From contig CALSLP010000002.1 in the NCBI GenBank assembly GCA_943787225.1, positions 667,875 through 731,874 of the forward strand: DNA of 64,000 bases. The letters run 5' to 3'. Positions 31,658-41,686 of the stretch are shown here, one piece after another; within the stretch, counting starts at the first letter, position 1, and each line of letters begins with the position of its first letter. The position numbers were made by a program, and so were the translations under genes. The DNA comes from an uncultured Alphaproteobacteria bacterium (lineage in GTDB: Bacteria > Pseudomonadota > Alphaproteobacteria > MPNO01 > UBA2964). A model generated the notes under the pieces. That model saw nothing but the letters and a program-made list of their open reading frames with translations, searched no databases and was not told the DNA's origin.

Positions 31658-32481
31658 TCGCGCTTTACCGCCCCAAGGCCAGGCCGGTAGCTCTTATTAT
31701 CAAGAAACTCCGACATACCTTTCTGCCGCGTGCCTTCTTTGTCAGCATTGCGGAGGGCTCCTTGCTTGGCTTGGAGATATTCATAGGCCAGATTCATATC
31801 CATACCCTGAACAGCCTTGATCGCTTGTTTGGTAAAGGCCAGAACCGCCGGGCTTTTCTCCATTAGCTCGCGGGCGAGGGCGACAGTTTCATCGCGCAAT
31901 TTATCAGCAGGCACTGCTAAATTGGCAATCCCCATCTCAACCGCTTTGGTGCCATCAAAGGTTCGGCCCGTCATAGCGTAGAACATCGCGTCACGATGCG
32001 AGACGAGATCGGAAAAGACCTTGCTGACATTGCCGCCCGGCAGAATACCCCAATTAATTTCTGATAAACCGTAGGTCGCTTCTTCCGAAGTGATCGCGAT
32101 ATCGCAAGCGGCCAGCGGCGTGAAGGCCCCGCCAAAACAAAATCCATTGACCATCGCGATCGTCGGCTTTGACGACAACATCAGATATTGCGCCCAGTGA
32201 CGGTGCGACCAGTAAGATTTAAATCGCGCGGCGGGATTGTTATCGGTCTCGCGAAAATATTCCTTGAGATCCATCCCCGCGCTCCAGCTCACACCTTCCC
32301 CCGTCAGAACGATCACCTTCACGTCTGGATCTGTTTCCAGCTCGGGGAGCACCTCCTCCATTTCATAATGGAGCGTCGGGCTCATGGCGTTGCGTTTTTC
32401 GGGACGATTAAATGACACCCAGGCGATGCCTTCATCGTCTAATTCTACCTTCACACAGCTATATTCTTTAGCGTCACTCAT
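31654..32481 (-). CDS. ech: p-Hydroxycinnamoyl-CoA hydratase/lyase (feruloyl-CoA to vanillin)
   Basis: This 275-residue crotonase matches the hydroxycinnamoyl-CoA hydratase-lyase of Pseudomonas closely, as recalled: RPEKRNAMSPTL, WSAGMDLKEYFRE, KPTIAMVNGFCFGGAFTPL, the catalytic-Glu segment GLSEINWGI, and the C-terminal FLDNKSYRPGLGA. The enzyme hydrates feruloyl-, caffeoyl- or coumaroyl-CoA and splits off acetyl-CoA to yield vanillin or related aldehydes. The Tyr of the EYLQAK segment corresponds to the substrate phenol-binding tyrosine. The companion feruloyl-CoA synthetase and vanillin dehydrogenase are not in the window. This is the most specific functional call in the catabolic region. 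Confidence 0.88.
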   Translation of the reverse strand: MSDAKEYSCVKVELDDEGIAWVSFNRPEKRNAMSPTLHYEMEEVLPELETDPDVKVIVLTGEGVSWSAGMDLKEYFRETDNNPAARFKSYWSHRHWAQYLMLSSKPTIAMVNGFCFGGAFTPLAACDIAITSEEATYGLSEINWGILPGGNVSKVFSDLVSHRDAMFYAMTGRTFDGTKAVEMGIANLAVPADKLRDETVALARELMEKSPAVLAFTKQAIKAVQGMDMNLAYEYLQAKQGALRNADKEGTRQKGMSEFLDNKSYRPGLGAVKRD

Positions 32482-32647
32482 CTCGATTCTCTCCCTATTC
32501 TAGCCAGTTACTGAATCGGCCATACTCTATTTTAATTATCTTCACGCTCTGATATTGCCGTCCCTGTGTCAACGGGCCGCCTTTCAAAATAAATCGCTTC
32601 TGTGATCTAATCCCACCTATCGCACAACATCACTGGAGAGCTTTCAA

Positions 32648-33754
32648 ATGAGCCGCAAAAACACGCGGATGTACGGCCCCAATAAATTTAAGCTGGGCCT
32701 GTTTGGCCAAAACTGTTCCGGCGGGTTGAGCATGTCCAAAGTACCGGAACGCTGGGATGCAAGTTGGGACCATAATCTAGAAGCGGCGCAGCTCGCCGAT
32801 GAAGCCGGGCTGGAGTTCATTCTGCCGATAGGGCGTTGGCATGGCTATAAAGGCGAAACCGATACTGAAGGCACGACGTTTGAGACCCTGACCTGGGCTT
32901 CCGGGCTGCTCGCAGCAACGAAGCATGTTTGCGTGTTCGGCACTGTCCATGTTGGATTCTTAAGCCCCATTTTTGCTGCCAAACAGATGGTCACTGCAGA
33001 CCATATCGGCAAAGGCCGGTTTGGCCTGAATATGGTTTCTGGCTGGAACGCTGGCGAGCACGCTATGTTCGGTGTTGATCTGCGGCCGCAGGAAGAGCGT
33101 TACGATTTCACCGAGGAGTGGGTCACCATTCTCAAACAGGTCTGGTCAGAAGACGAACCTTTTGATTTCAAAGGGAAGTATTTTGATCTCGAAGGAGTTC
33201 TGCTCAAACCAAAACCGTGGGGCGACGACCGGCCGATGCTGGTCAGCGCAGGCAATTCCCCGGCTGGTAAAGCCTTTGCTGCCCGCCATGCTGATTGCCT
33301 GTTTACCTCTATCATGGAGTTTGAAGATTTCGGGCCGAGTATAGCCGCATTGCGCGCAGCCTCAGAGGCAGAGAATGTCGGTGTCTATGCCAGCGGGCAC
33401 ATGGTGACAAAACCAACCACCAAGGAAGCCGAGGAATATTACCATTATCTGGTTTATGAGATGGGCGATTGGGAAGCTGGTGAACATGCCGTTGCCATCC
33501 GGACAAAGGGACGCGACACACCGCTCAAACAATTGACCACGCTCACTGAAAGGATGATCAGTGGCGTTGGCACCTACCCGGTTGTCGGCAGCTATGATGA
33601 CGTCGTGGAGCAATACCGCAAGATGAGCGAGTGTGGTCTCGATGGCATCGCCATCGGGCTGGTCAATTACATCAGCGATTTTCCGGTCCTGAGGGACGAA
33701 ATCCTGCCCCGTATGGAACGGTTAGGCCTGCGGCTGCCGGTCAGCGAAAATTAA
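32648..33754 (+). CDS. LLM-class flavin-dependent monooxygenase
   Basis: A bacterial-luciferase-fold protein of 368 residues. Characteristic parts are FILPIGRWHGYKGET, the barrel strand FGTVHVGFLSPIFAAKQM, and GLNMVSGWNAGEHAMFG, the last very like RutA/SsuD/SfnG proteins. These enzymes use FMNH2 and O2 to oxidise sulfonates, sulfones, pyrimidines or similar compounds. An AGAG ribosome site precedes the ATG. It runs convergent to, and overlaps by 14 bases, the MDR-type oxidoreductase. The substrate cannot be read from sequence. Confidence 0.9.
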   Translation: MSRKNTRMYGPNKFKLGLFGQNCSGGLSMSKVPERWDASWDHNLEAAQLADEAGLEFILPIGRWHGYKGETDTEGTTFETLTWASGLLAATKHVCVFGTVHVGFLSPIFAAKQMVTADHIGKGRFGLNMVSGWNAGEHAMFGVDLRPQEERYDFTEEWVTILKQVWSEDEPFDFKGKYFDLEGVLLKPKPWGDDRPMLVSAGNSPAGKAFAARHADCLFTSIMEFEDFGPSIAALRAASEAENVGVYASGHMVTKPTTKEAEEYYHYLVYEMGDWEAGEHAVAIRTKGRDTPLKQLTTLTERMISGVGTYPVVGSYDDVVEQYRKMSECGLDGIAIGLVNYISDFPVLRDEILPRMERLGLRLPVSEN

Positions 33755-34668
33755 AGACTAGCTTGCCACGAAAGTGCCGTGACTGGCTAAGTTTCTGCGC
33801 CTCAATCGTCTCATCGAGGGAGAACAGCTTGACCGCTGGTACTGTCACCGCACCCGCATCGATTAATTCAACAACCCGTTCGAGGTGCGGCCGGTCCCGA
33901 TAAACGTTGGGACGAAGGGACGTAAAATCATTCGACGGCGATTCCACACCATTAGCACCCGACGCAATAAATGCAGCGCGACCGCCCGGCTTCAGAACAT
34001 CAAATGCCCCTTTAGCGACATCACCACCGACGGTATCAAACACCGCATCACAGTCGGAAACGACCGTCGCGGAAATCCTGGGCGTTATAGTCAATGACCT
34101 CGTCAGCACCGAGGCCCTTAACGTAATCGACATTGCCTGCACTCGTCGTGGTGATCACATAGGCCCCGATATGTTTGGCGAGTTGAATGGCAAAGCTCGC
34201 AACACCGCCAGCACCACCCTGAATGAGAATCTTCTCATCCGCTTTGAGATGCAGCGTGTCTTCGACTGAAATCACAGCGGTAAGCCCGATGAGCGCCAAG
34301 CGCCGCGATATCAATATGCGACGGGCCCAGCAGGCTTGCTTGCACAAAGCGCCGCCTTCATCGCAATTTTTTCGCAATAAGTGCCTTCCTGCCCAACATC
34401 ACAGACGCCAAACACCTCATCGCCAATCCGCAAAATCCGAGACGCCCTCACCCAATTCGCAGACAGTCCCCGAAAAATCGCGGCCTAATACATAGGGGAA
34501 ATAGGGAACCTGCTTATACGATCCTTCACGGACTTTCCAATCGGCGCCATTAACAGAGGCCGCATGGATATCGATAACGATCTCACCAGCACCGGCGACG
34601 GGATCAGGCAATTCGCCGATCTTGATAACCTCCGGGCCGCCATGTTCTTCAAAATAGGCTGCTTTCAT
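33741..34668 (-). CDS. Zinc-independent MDR/quinone-oxidoreductase-like alcohol dehydrogenase (frameshifted)
   Basis: This is a medium-chain dehydrogenase/reductase of the NADP-dependent quinone oxidoreductase type. The N-terminal GroES-like domain (MKAAYFEEHGGPEVIKIGEL, VNGADWKVREGSY, VLGRDFSGTVCELG) is followed, in a different frame, by the cofactor domain (IQGGAGGVASFAIQLAKHIG, GADEVIDYNAQDF) and, in a third, by FDTVGGDVAKGAFDVLKPGG and the C-terminus. Shifts lie near 34425, 34310 and 34070. No zinc-binding cysteine cluster is seen. The ATG at 34668 has GAAGGAAG eight bases before it. Joined length is about 310 residues. Confidence 0.8.
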
Positions 34669-34737
34669 CACGCTAACTTCCTTCAAAATATATGTAAAAC
34701 AAAGTCTATCAGCTTCCAGCCTAACGAACAGAGCAGA

Positions 34738-35829
34738 TCAATCGATCCGCAGTCTTTCGACAGCTTGCCAGTCTATTAACCCAGCGAGCCCGGCTGTTTC
34801 AGGCAGAGTCAGAACGCCGCCGGCAATGGACGGCGCTTCCTGCAACAACCCATCCTGCATCATCAGGCAAAAACTCGGCTCTGCCGCACCCCCCGGCAAG
34901 GTCGACGCCACCATGCAGCTCGACAACATGCCAAGATCGCTCTCACCAAACAGCCCAATGATCGGTCTGCCGTTATTCTCGGCCGTGATTTCAATGCAAC
35001 GTCTCGCAGCACTCAGCCCGATACGGCCCGGCTTGATACCTACTGCCTGCGCGCCATGGGCAAAAAACTCGGTCGCATCTTTGGGGGATCGGCAGCCGCT
35101 ATCGACCAGGATGGGAATAGGACAGGCGGCCTGAAACTGTCGGAAATCATCATTGGGCTGCAGGCGGTAAGGGTCTTCAACCATGATCATGCCGCGATCT
35201 GCCAATGACGTGCAGTAGTCCCGCGCCTGCTCCATTGAATAAGCACTATTAGCATCGACATAGATCGCGACATCGTCGCCCACCGCCGAGCGAATTTCCG
35301 CGAGCGCGGCATAATCGATTTCTGGCGTCTGACCGCCTTTAACCTTGAGGGTTTGAAATCCATAGCGGTCAACAAACGCCGCCGCCTCCGCCGCCATATC
35401 AGCAGGGGTCTGACGCGATACTGTCCACGACATCTCAACGGATGACGAGCCACCCCAAAGCGACCAAAGCGGTTGCCCTAAGGCCGCCGCGCGTAAATCC
35501 CAACAAGCGGAATAAATCAGCGCCTTTGCTGTACCGTTATCGGGAATACAGCCAATCGCTTTATCGATGGCCGCCTCGTCAGCAAGATCAACCGAGGCCA
35601 AACGGGGGAGCAGGATATCTTCCAGCGCCGCGATCAGAACGCGCGGTGTCACCCCGGCCCAGGTCGGTTTCGCCGTCGCTTCCGCAACGCCAATATGACC
35701 GCTTTCGCTGATCAGTTTGAGGAGGACAAAATCGGCACTGTCTTCCTGGCTACTCGCCCAGGTTACCGGACGGCGATAGGAAATATGAACAGGATGCAGC
35801 GAGAAGCTGGCGAGTTTCAATTCAGTCAT
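34738..35829 (-). CDS. Enolase-superfamily protein (mandelate racemase/muconate lactonizing enzyme type)
   Basis: The protein has 363 residues. After a capping domain the barrel carries TLKVKGG (the K-x-K base), metal ligands in YVDANSAY, MVEDPYRL and LVDSGCRS, and the second lysine in VGIKPGRIG. This arrangement is that of the MLE/OSBS/dipeptide epimerase branch. Muconate cycloisomerase would fit a catechol pathway, but no other ortho-cleavage genes are present, so the reaction is open. It lies 33 bases downstream of the transhydroxylase-like small subunit on the same strand and may belong to that operon. Confidence 0.88.
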   Translation of the reverse strand: MTELKLASFSLHPVHISYRRPVTWASSQEDSADFVLLKLISESGHIGVAEATAKPTWAGVTPRVLIAALEDILLPRLASVDLADEAAIDKAIGCIPDNGTAKALIYSACWDLRAAALGQPLWSLWGGSSSVEMSWTVSRQTPADMAAEAAAFVDRYGFQTLKVKGGQTPEIDYAALAEIRSAVGDDVAIYVDANSAYSMEQARDYCTSLADRGMIMVEDPYRLQPNDDFRQFQAACPIPILVDSGCRSPKDATEFFAHGAQAVGIKPGRIGLSAARRCIEITAENNGRPIIGLFGESDLGMLSSCMVASTLPGGAAEPSFCLMMQDGLLQEAPSIAGGVLTLPETAGLAGLIDWQAVERLRID

Positions 35830-35862
35830 GTGCGGCCGTCAGAAAACATCTCTTCTACCGCC

Positions 35863-36704
35863 CTAGAGGCGGATTTCGCCGAGATAAATGCTCTCACCCA
35901 ACTCTGCCGATACGGTCTTGCTGTCATGGCCGCTTGCCGCGATCTCCACCGAATAGCTGCCGCTGCCGTCTTCCAGCTTGTCGAACTTGAAGTCACCATA
36001 AATATCGGTAACGGTTTCAGCGATTTTACTGCCTTCTTTGGATAACGTCACCGTGGCCCCTTCAACACAATCGACAACGCCATCTGCCTCAGCGGAGACG
36101 CTTCCACCAATAAAGGACGTCGCATAGCGCCACAGATTGCGATACCACACGCGCGGCTTGGTGCCGAGCTCAGGCTGATGACCTCGAGCCCTTCGTCTTC
36201 TGCCATTTTCTGCATGGCGGCATCGTCCTGCTTCACCGCTTTCATCGCGCCCGTCGGACAGGATTGTTCACCACGGGTCTGCTTCCAGCCCTGATCCAGA
36301 AGATGCGCATCGAACGTCCAGATTTGTGGCAATTCCAGCTCTTCATTCCACCAGATATGACCATAGGGACAGGCATCGACCAGATCCTTGCGGCCTTTCG
36401 CCTTCTCCGGATCAATCAGCACGATGCCGTCGGCACGTTTGGTGATTGAGCCATCATCACCTGCCGCCTTCATGCAAGGGGCGTTGTCGCAGTGATTACA
36501 CATGGTCGGGACATAGGCGATATCCATAAACGGTACCTGCCCCCGTTCCTTTTGTTTGATGTCGATCCAGCGATGACCATGTTTCGGCATCGGCGCGGAA
36601 TAGCCCGGCCAGTCATTGTCGATATACTCATCCATCGCCGCCAAGGTGCAGTTATTGCAGTTGGTGCATTCGGCCACGTCGACGATCAGGTTCCATTTAG
36701 ACAT
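35863..36704 (-). CDS. Transhydroxylase-like iron-sulfur subunit (AthS-like), one frameshift
   Basis: The protein follows the layout of the small subunit of pyrogallol-phloroglucinol transhydroxylase: a ferredoxin-like part (VDVAECTNCNNC, CNHCDNAPCMK, DACPYG) and a C-terminal Cna-B-like beta domain (GATVTL, YGDFKFDKL, YLGEIRL). One missing C near 36165 breaks the frame; restoring it gives PELGTKPRVWYRNLWRYA, which matches the family. Only eight cysteines remain in the Fe-S part, where the characterised subunit has twelve; the lost ones are the fourth of motif I, both of a C-x2-C, and one near SCPTG, enough for exactly one cluster. It would carry electrons to or from the large subunit. The start has GGGAG seven bases upstream. 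Confidence 0.82.
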
Positions 36705-36720
36705 TTTCTTCTCCCAATCC

Positions 36721-39700
36721 TTACTCAGCCGCCGCGACACCCTCAGGGTGTCCGTCGATAAAGGCCGCCGACAAAAATTCTGTATTGCCATCCCAGATTG
36801 CCACTTCAACCAGCGCATTCGCACCAGCCAGTGAATGGGTGGTTTTGGTCTGGGTCTTGTCAGGAGTCAGCAAGATTAAGACAACCGCCACGATCCACCG
36901 ACTTACCGGGTTCGCCCATCGGCTCATACATCGCTGATGATTCGTAGCCATGACAGACACCGCGTGGCAAACGCGCCGTCGGCAGGGCAGCACAGATCAC
37001 ACAACCCCGGTCATTATAGACTTTGACCAGATCGTTCTTCTTGATCCCGCGTTCAGCCGCATCCTCTGCATTGAGGCGCATCACCCAGTAATACCAGCCG
37101 TCGACCAGCACCCGATGATCCGGGATGTTGAGCAGGAAGCTATCCTTGCCATCGCCCTGGGTATGGAAGCTGTATTTCGAATGCGGCGTCAGCATCTGCA
37201 GCGGGAATTTCTCAAACATCTCGCCGCTATGCGGGCCTTCCCAGGCCGGCACGTATTTCACAATCGGCGGCCGCTCGGGATCAACAAAGCGTTTCAGGCT
37301 GTTGCACTCAAACTCCAGCTTGCCGGACTGAGTCTGCAATCCTTTAAGATACTCCTCGGTGTAATCCGACGGCAAAGGCTGTGGCTCAGGCACATCTTTC
37401 TTGCGGCCTTCCCAGAACCAGCGGAAGGAAACCGGCGCGCGGAATTCTTCCTTCTCGGTCGGCACCACGAAATAACCCTTCTTGATAAATTTCTTCCAGG
37501 TGATCTGCGTTGGCAGATCAGAGGCATCAAACTGGCGCTTCACCCAATCGATCTCATTGATGCCCTCGGAGAAATAATTCGACAGGCCGAGCTTTTTGGA
37601 AATCTCGTTAAAGATCCAGAAGTCAGATTTGGACTCACCAACGGGCTTAATCGCCGGGGCCTGGAACACGATGACCCGATGATTGAGTTGCTGCTGGCCG
37701 TGATGGCCATAGCCACCAAGACCGGCCCATTCGCTGATATCGGGCCGTCTCAAAATTGGTGCAGGCCGGCAAAATAATGTCAGCGAACTTCGCTTCGCCC
37801 TCATTCCAGATCGACTGATTGACCACGAACTCGATATTTTCCGACTGGTACATTTTTACCCAGCGGTTGGTGTTGTTCATGGTTCCCAGAATCGAGCCAC
37901 CATATTTGTACATCATGCGAACCGGCGCATGACCGGGGGCTGGATAGGACATCTTGCCGAATTGATGCTCGATTGATTTACCAACCCAGGGCTGACCCTC
38001 TGCCTTTCCGTTCAGAATGGCTTCCGGCATTTTAATCCGCGGAATTTTCTGGAAGGACGCGTTCATCGTCGGCAGCTGCGGCATCCGCTGATACAGCTCA
38101 ACCGGCATCGATGTGTTCTCTAGATCACCCGACATGCCGCCATCGGCATAGCCCGGGAAATAGAAGTTGAAGTCGACCGGGCAGCCCCATTGCAGATTGC
38201 CCATATTGACGCCCGGCTTGCCAAGACCCTGCATCGCGACAAGGCAGACCATGACACGCGGGCCCATTGGATACCTGTCTGATTACGACAGGCACCACCA
38301 TGACCATTGCCCCAGCCACCAGGTGCCAGGTAGACACGCTTCTTGCCCCAGTCACGGGCGAGAGCGCGGACGTCCTTGGCGGGCACACCCGGTTTCGGCT
38401 TCCTGCCATTCGGGTGTCTTGGCAATGCCGTCTTCGTCGCCCACCAAATAGGCCTTCCAGACATCGAAACCCTTCGGTGTGGGTTTTCACATATTCCTTG
38501 TCGTAGAGGCCTTCCTGTATCCACACATAGGCGATTGCCATCGCCATCGCGACCGAGGTCGTCGGCTTTGGCGCGAACCATTTGCCGGGCAGGAACTGCG
38601 CCGAGGCATTGTAGTAAGGATCGACATGCACAACGTCGATGCCAAGATCAGGGTTCTTGAGCCACTGCCGCCGGACGGTGCCTTCCTGTGCACCGTAGGA
38701 CCCGCTGGTGGTCTCGGGGTCAGCAGACCAGAACACGACCAGATCGCAATTCTGCAAGCAGTCTTCAACGGTGCCATAGGTTTCGGACTGACCGACCCGC
38801 AGGCTGTGGCCCCAGTGATGGACGGCGCCCCAATACCAGCCTTCCCAGCTATCCGGGTTATGATGCAGATGGGTCATGCCGACCGCATTACGGAACCGGT
38901 AGAGCGCGCTGAGGTAATAACCGATATTGCCCCAGGTGTGATGCGAGCCATGCGAGTTGGCTATCGAGCCCGGGCCATGGACGCGCTTCTGGCGCTTAAT
39001 TTCGGTCGCGACGATATCAATCGCCTCATCCCAGGAAATCCGTTCATAGCCCGAAATACCGCGATTCTGGGTGTTGCGTTCGCCATTGGGATCGAAATCC
39101 ACCCGTTTCATGGGATAAGTCAGCCGGTCGGGCGAATGCACGATGGATTTGGCGTTCTGACCATGCGGCGCCAATGTCGTCTTGCGCGGTGGTGTAAATT
39201 CCATGCCCCGCGCCTTAATCGTCCAGGGCTGCGGTGTCATCGTCAGCAAGGTCAATCGGCGTCAGGCGGATGATTTTTTCATCCTTCACGTCAACAAAGA
39301 CCGGCCCGCCATTTGTCATATTAACGGTGCGCTTGGTGCCATCGGCAGATTCACTTCCCCAAACCCAACCAATACTCTGGGTCATCATGGTGGTCTGGGC
39401 AAACCAGTTGGCAAGCCCGTCATCGCCATCCATCTTGAGCTTGAAGTCCTTGAGCGCGTTGATCTGGTCCAGCCAGTTAATCGGCGGCAGCAACAGATTG
39501 ACCGCGAGGCTTTCGGTCTTGAATGACATGCAAATATCGGCGTCAGGATTGATGCCGCTTTTCGACGTGACCTTGCCGTCCTGAAAGGTAAAGCAACGAC
39601 CGATTTTATCGTCCCAGGTTTTGATCTGGGCCGACATGTTCTGCTCCTTCAACCGTTTGGCAAAGGCGGTATAGCGCCAGGCGGTATATTTCAGAAGGAT

Positions 39701-39733
39701 GTGCAGCCCGAAAAGAATGAGCGACAAACGCAT
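36721..39733 (-). CDS. Transhydroxylase-like molybdopterin oxidoreductase with SCP2-like N-terminus (AthL-like), frameshifted
   Basis: This DMSO-reductase-family catalytic subunit is about 1,000 residues long. The N-terminal 110 residues ([37 protein letters not shown]) look like an SCP2 sterol-carrier domain, then [19 protein letters not shown] opens the transhydroxylase-like part. Residues equivalent to the His, Asp, Ser (Mo ligand) and Tyr of the Pelobacter enzyme are kept in [23 protein letters not shown] and [10 protein letters not shown]. Later landmarks are [29 protein letters not shown] and [11 protein letters not shown]. Breaks near 39240 (one C missing), 38470, 38280, 37775 and 36890 must be corrected. 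The small subunit gene follows 16 bases downstream. Phenol hydroxylation or hydroxyl transfer is the likely chemistry; it has no twin-arginine signal, so it is probably cytoplasmic. Confidence 0.82.
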
Positions 39734-39808
39734 AGTAAGCTCCCCAATTTTCGCCGACCGGAATTTAATGGACGGCGATTAATTCAAAACGAAATAAGAC
39801 TTATCTTC

Positions 39809-40648
39809 TTAAGACCGTAACCAGGCCGTACCCCAGAGATTCAACGTGCGTTCCTCATGCGGCCATTCACGCGGTGCCTGCTCCCAGGTCATCAATTCAA
39901 TCTCTGCCGAGATCTCGACTTTATTACCATCGGGATCTTCGACAAAAATAAACAGATTATTCCCGGCCCCATGGCGACCCGCCCCCCAGACAATGGGAAT
40001 GCGTTGCTCAGAGAAATGGTCTCCCCAATCGCGGATGTCATTCCAGCAGGTACTTTCAAAACAGAAATGATCCAAACGGGATTCCGTGGTGCGGAACAGA
40101 CCCAGACTGTGATGTTCTGGATCGGAGCGCATGAAACATGCGGTTGGGTCCTGATCACCATCCAGGACGGTATCGGATTTCCGAAAGCCTATTGTGTCCG
40201 TAAAGAAGGAAACCTGTTCAGCCAGCTGGGGCGTCGCAAACACGATATGCTGCAACCGACCGGGCAATTTATCACTGCCCGTGCTGTCCTGAGACGGAAC
40301 GCCAAAAGCAAACACATTGCCATCGTGATCCGTGATCGAAATCGCGCCGTCGGCAAATAGAGGCGTTTCAAACGTCTCAACATTGCATCCCGCCGCCGCG
40401 ATCTTCTCCGCAACATCAGCAAGATGCGCTGCATCGGTAAGGGCATAGGACGAAAAAGCGACCTGCGACTTCTTCCCGGGCAACACCATCAGGTGGCGTT
40501 CCGCGCCGCGCAAAAGCCAGCCATCACCATGGGCTTCTTTTTCATAGCCCATCGCGCGGACATACCAGTCCGCCATGACCCCAGGATTTTCGCTGGTGAG
40601 CGCAAAATGGTGCAGCCGTGCAGGCCAGATCAGTTGATTTTCAGCCAA
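39809..40648 (-). CDS. VOC-superfamily extradiol dioxygenase-like protein
   Basis: These 279 residues form two vicinal-oxygen-chelate modules. The second module has the type I extradiol dioxygenase metal triad: His in GRLQHIVFA, His in SRLDHFCFE, and Glu in DPDGNKVEISAE. Meta-cleavage of a catechol-like intermediate by Fe(II) is the expected role, and it fits the hydroxylating enzymes nearby. It is divergent from the LysR gene, which probably regulates it. The substrate is not known; protocatechuate- or catechol-type dioxygenases cannot be separated by eye. Confidence 0.88.
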   Translation of the reverse strand: MAENQLIWPARLHHFALTSENPGVMADWYVRAMGYEKEAHGDGWLLRGAERHLMVLPGKKSQVAFSSYALTDAAHLADVAEKIAAAGCNVETFETPLFADGAISITDHDGNVFAFGVPSQDSTGSDKLPGRLQHIVFATPQLAEQVSFFTDTIGFRKSDTVLDGDQDPTACFMRSDPEHHSLGLFRTTESRLDHFCFESTCWNDIRDWGDHFSEQRIPIVWGAGRHGAGNNLFIFVEDPDGNKVEISAEIELMTWEQAPREWPHEERTLNLWGTAWLRS

Positions 40649-40738
40649 TGTCCCTCAATCCCCCGTCTTTTGAGCTATGCGCTCCTTTTGCCGTGAGTAT
40701 AGACCCTTGTGATCCGCACTGTATGATATTAACTTTTC

Positions 40739-40752
40739 AATTATTGATAATT
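40739..40752. promoter_or_regulatory. Inverted repeat in the dioxygenase/LysR intergenic region
   Basis: AATTAT-TG-ATAATT is a perfect 14-base inverted repeat in an AT-rich stretch 13 bases before the lysR start codon and about 90 bases before the divergent dioxygenase gene. LysR-type proteins bind imperfect T-N11-A palindromes in just such places, so it is a plausible operator or autoregulatory site. Confidence 0.4.
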
Positions 40753-40765
40753 TTAAGTAATCAAC

Positions 40766-41686
40766 ATGAAACTCGATCAACTCAGGAACCTCGTCGCTGT
40801 GGGCCGTGCCGGTAGCGTGCGCCAGGCCTCCCGCGATTTGAACCTGTCACAGCCCGCCGTGACCAAAAGCATCAAGACGCTGGAAGCGGAGCTTGGCTGT
40901 GAGCTTCTCCACCGTCTCAGCCATAGTGTGATCCCGACGCCATCGGGCGAAGCCCTGATCAAGCGCGCTGTCGCCATCGAAGCAGAGCTGAACAACGCGC
41001 TCAACGAAATTGAAAATATCGAGGGCGTCATGACCGGTGATATCAGCGTCAGCGCGTCCCCGACCGTCGCCATCAACCTGATGCCGACCGCTATCCTCAA
41101 CCTCAAGACAGCACGACCACAGATGACGGTGCATATAGAGGAGCTGGTCTATCCGCATGTGCTGCCCGCCGTGCGGTCCGGCGAGATCGATGTCGCGGTG
41201 TGCCTGATGCCGGAACAGCCGATTGCCGATGATCTGGAAATTGATGTGCTGGTCGAAGATGTACTGACCCCGGCCGTTCGATCAGATCACCCTCTGGTCA
41301 CAAAACCCGGACTCCAGCTTGATGATCTGCTGGAGGAAGAATGGCTGGTCTTTGGCCGACGCGGTGAAAGCCGGGACATTTACGAACAGACGTTCCGCCT
41401 CAATGGCATGGAACCGCCCAAGAGCACGATTGAATGTACGTCCTTTACCTGCGCCCTCGCGCTCGTCGAAAAGAGCGATTACATCGTACTGGTGCCAAAA
41501 CAGATTTTTGCTGACCGGCCGCAGGCCTGGCCAATTACGCCATTGGACCTGCAGACCCCGATGCAGCCCTGGACCATCGCGGCGATCACCAGATCAAATG
41601 TCGTTATGTCCGCTGCCAGCCGCGTGTTTCTGGAAGAACTCCGCAAGGCCGTACCATCTCAGATGGATCAGGCACCACAAACATAA
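40766..41686 (+). CDS. LysR-family transcriptional regulator
   Basis: At 306 residues this is full length. The winged helix-turn-helix is at the N-terminus (LVAVGRAGSVRQASRDLNLSQPAVTKSIKTLEAELGCELL, here in short quotes: RQASRDLNLSQPAVTKSI), followed by a periplasmic-binding-like effector domain (GDISVSASPTVAINLMPTAI and EIDVAVCLMPE). Such proteins respond to aromatic acids or ring-cleavage products and often control the divergent gene, here the VOC dioxygenase. Its 3' end overlaps the convergent flavin monooxygenase by 19 bases. Confidence 0.95.
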   Translation: MKLDQLRNLVAVGRAGSVRQASRDLNLSQPAVTKSIKTLEAELGCELLHRLSHSVIPTPSGEALIKRAVAIEAELNNALNEIENIEGVMTGDISVSASPTVAINLMPTAILNLKTARPQMTVHIEELVYPHVLPAVRSGEIDVAVCLMPEQPIADDLEIDVLVEDVLTPAVRSDHPLVTKPGLQLDDLLEEEWLVFGRRGESRDIYEQTFRLNGMEPPKSTIECTSFTCALALVEKSDYIVLVPKQIFADRPQAWPITPLDLQTPMQPWTIAAITRSNVVMSAASRVFLEELRKAVPSQMDQAPQT

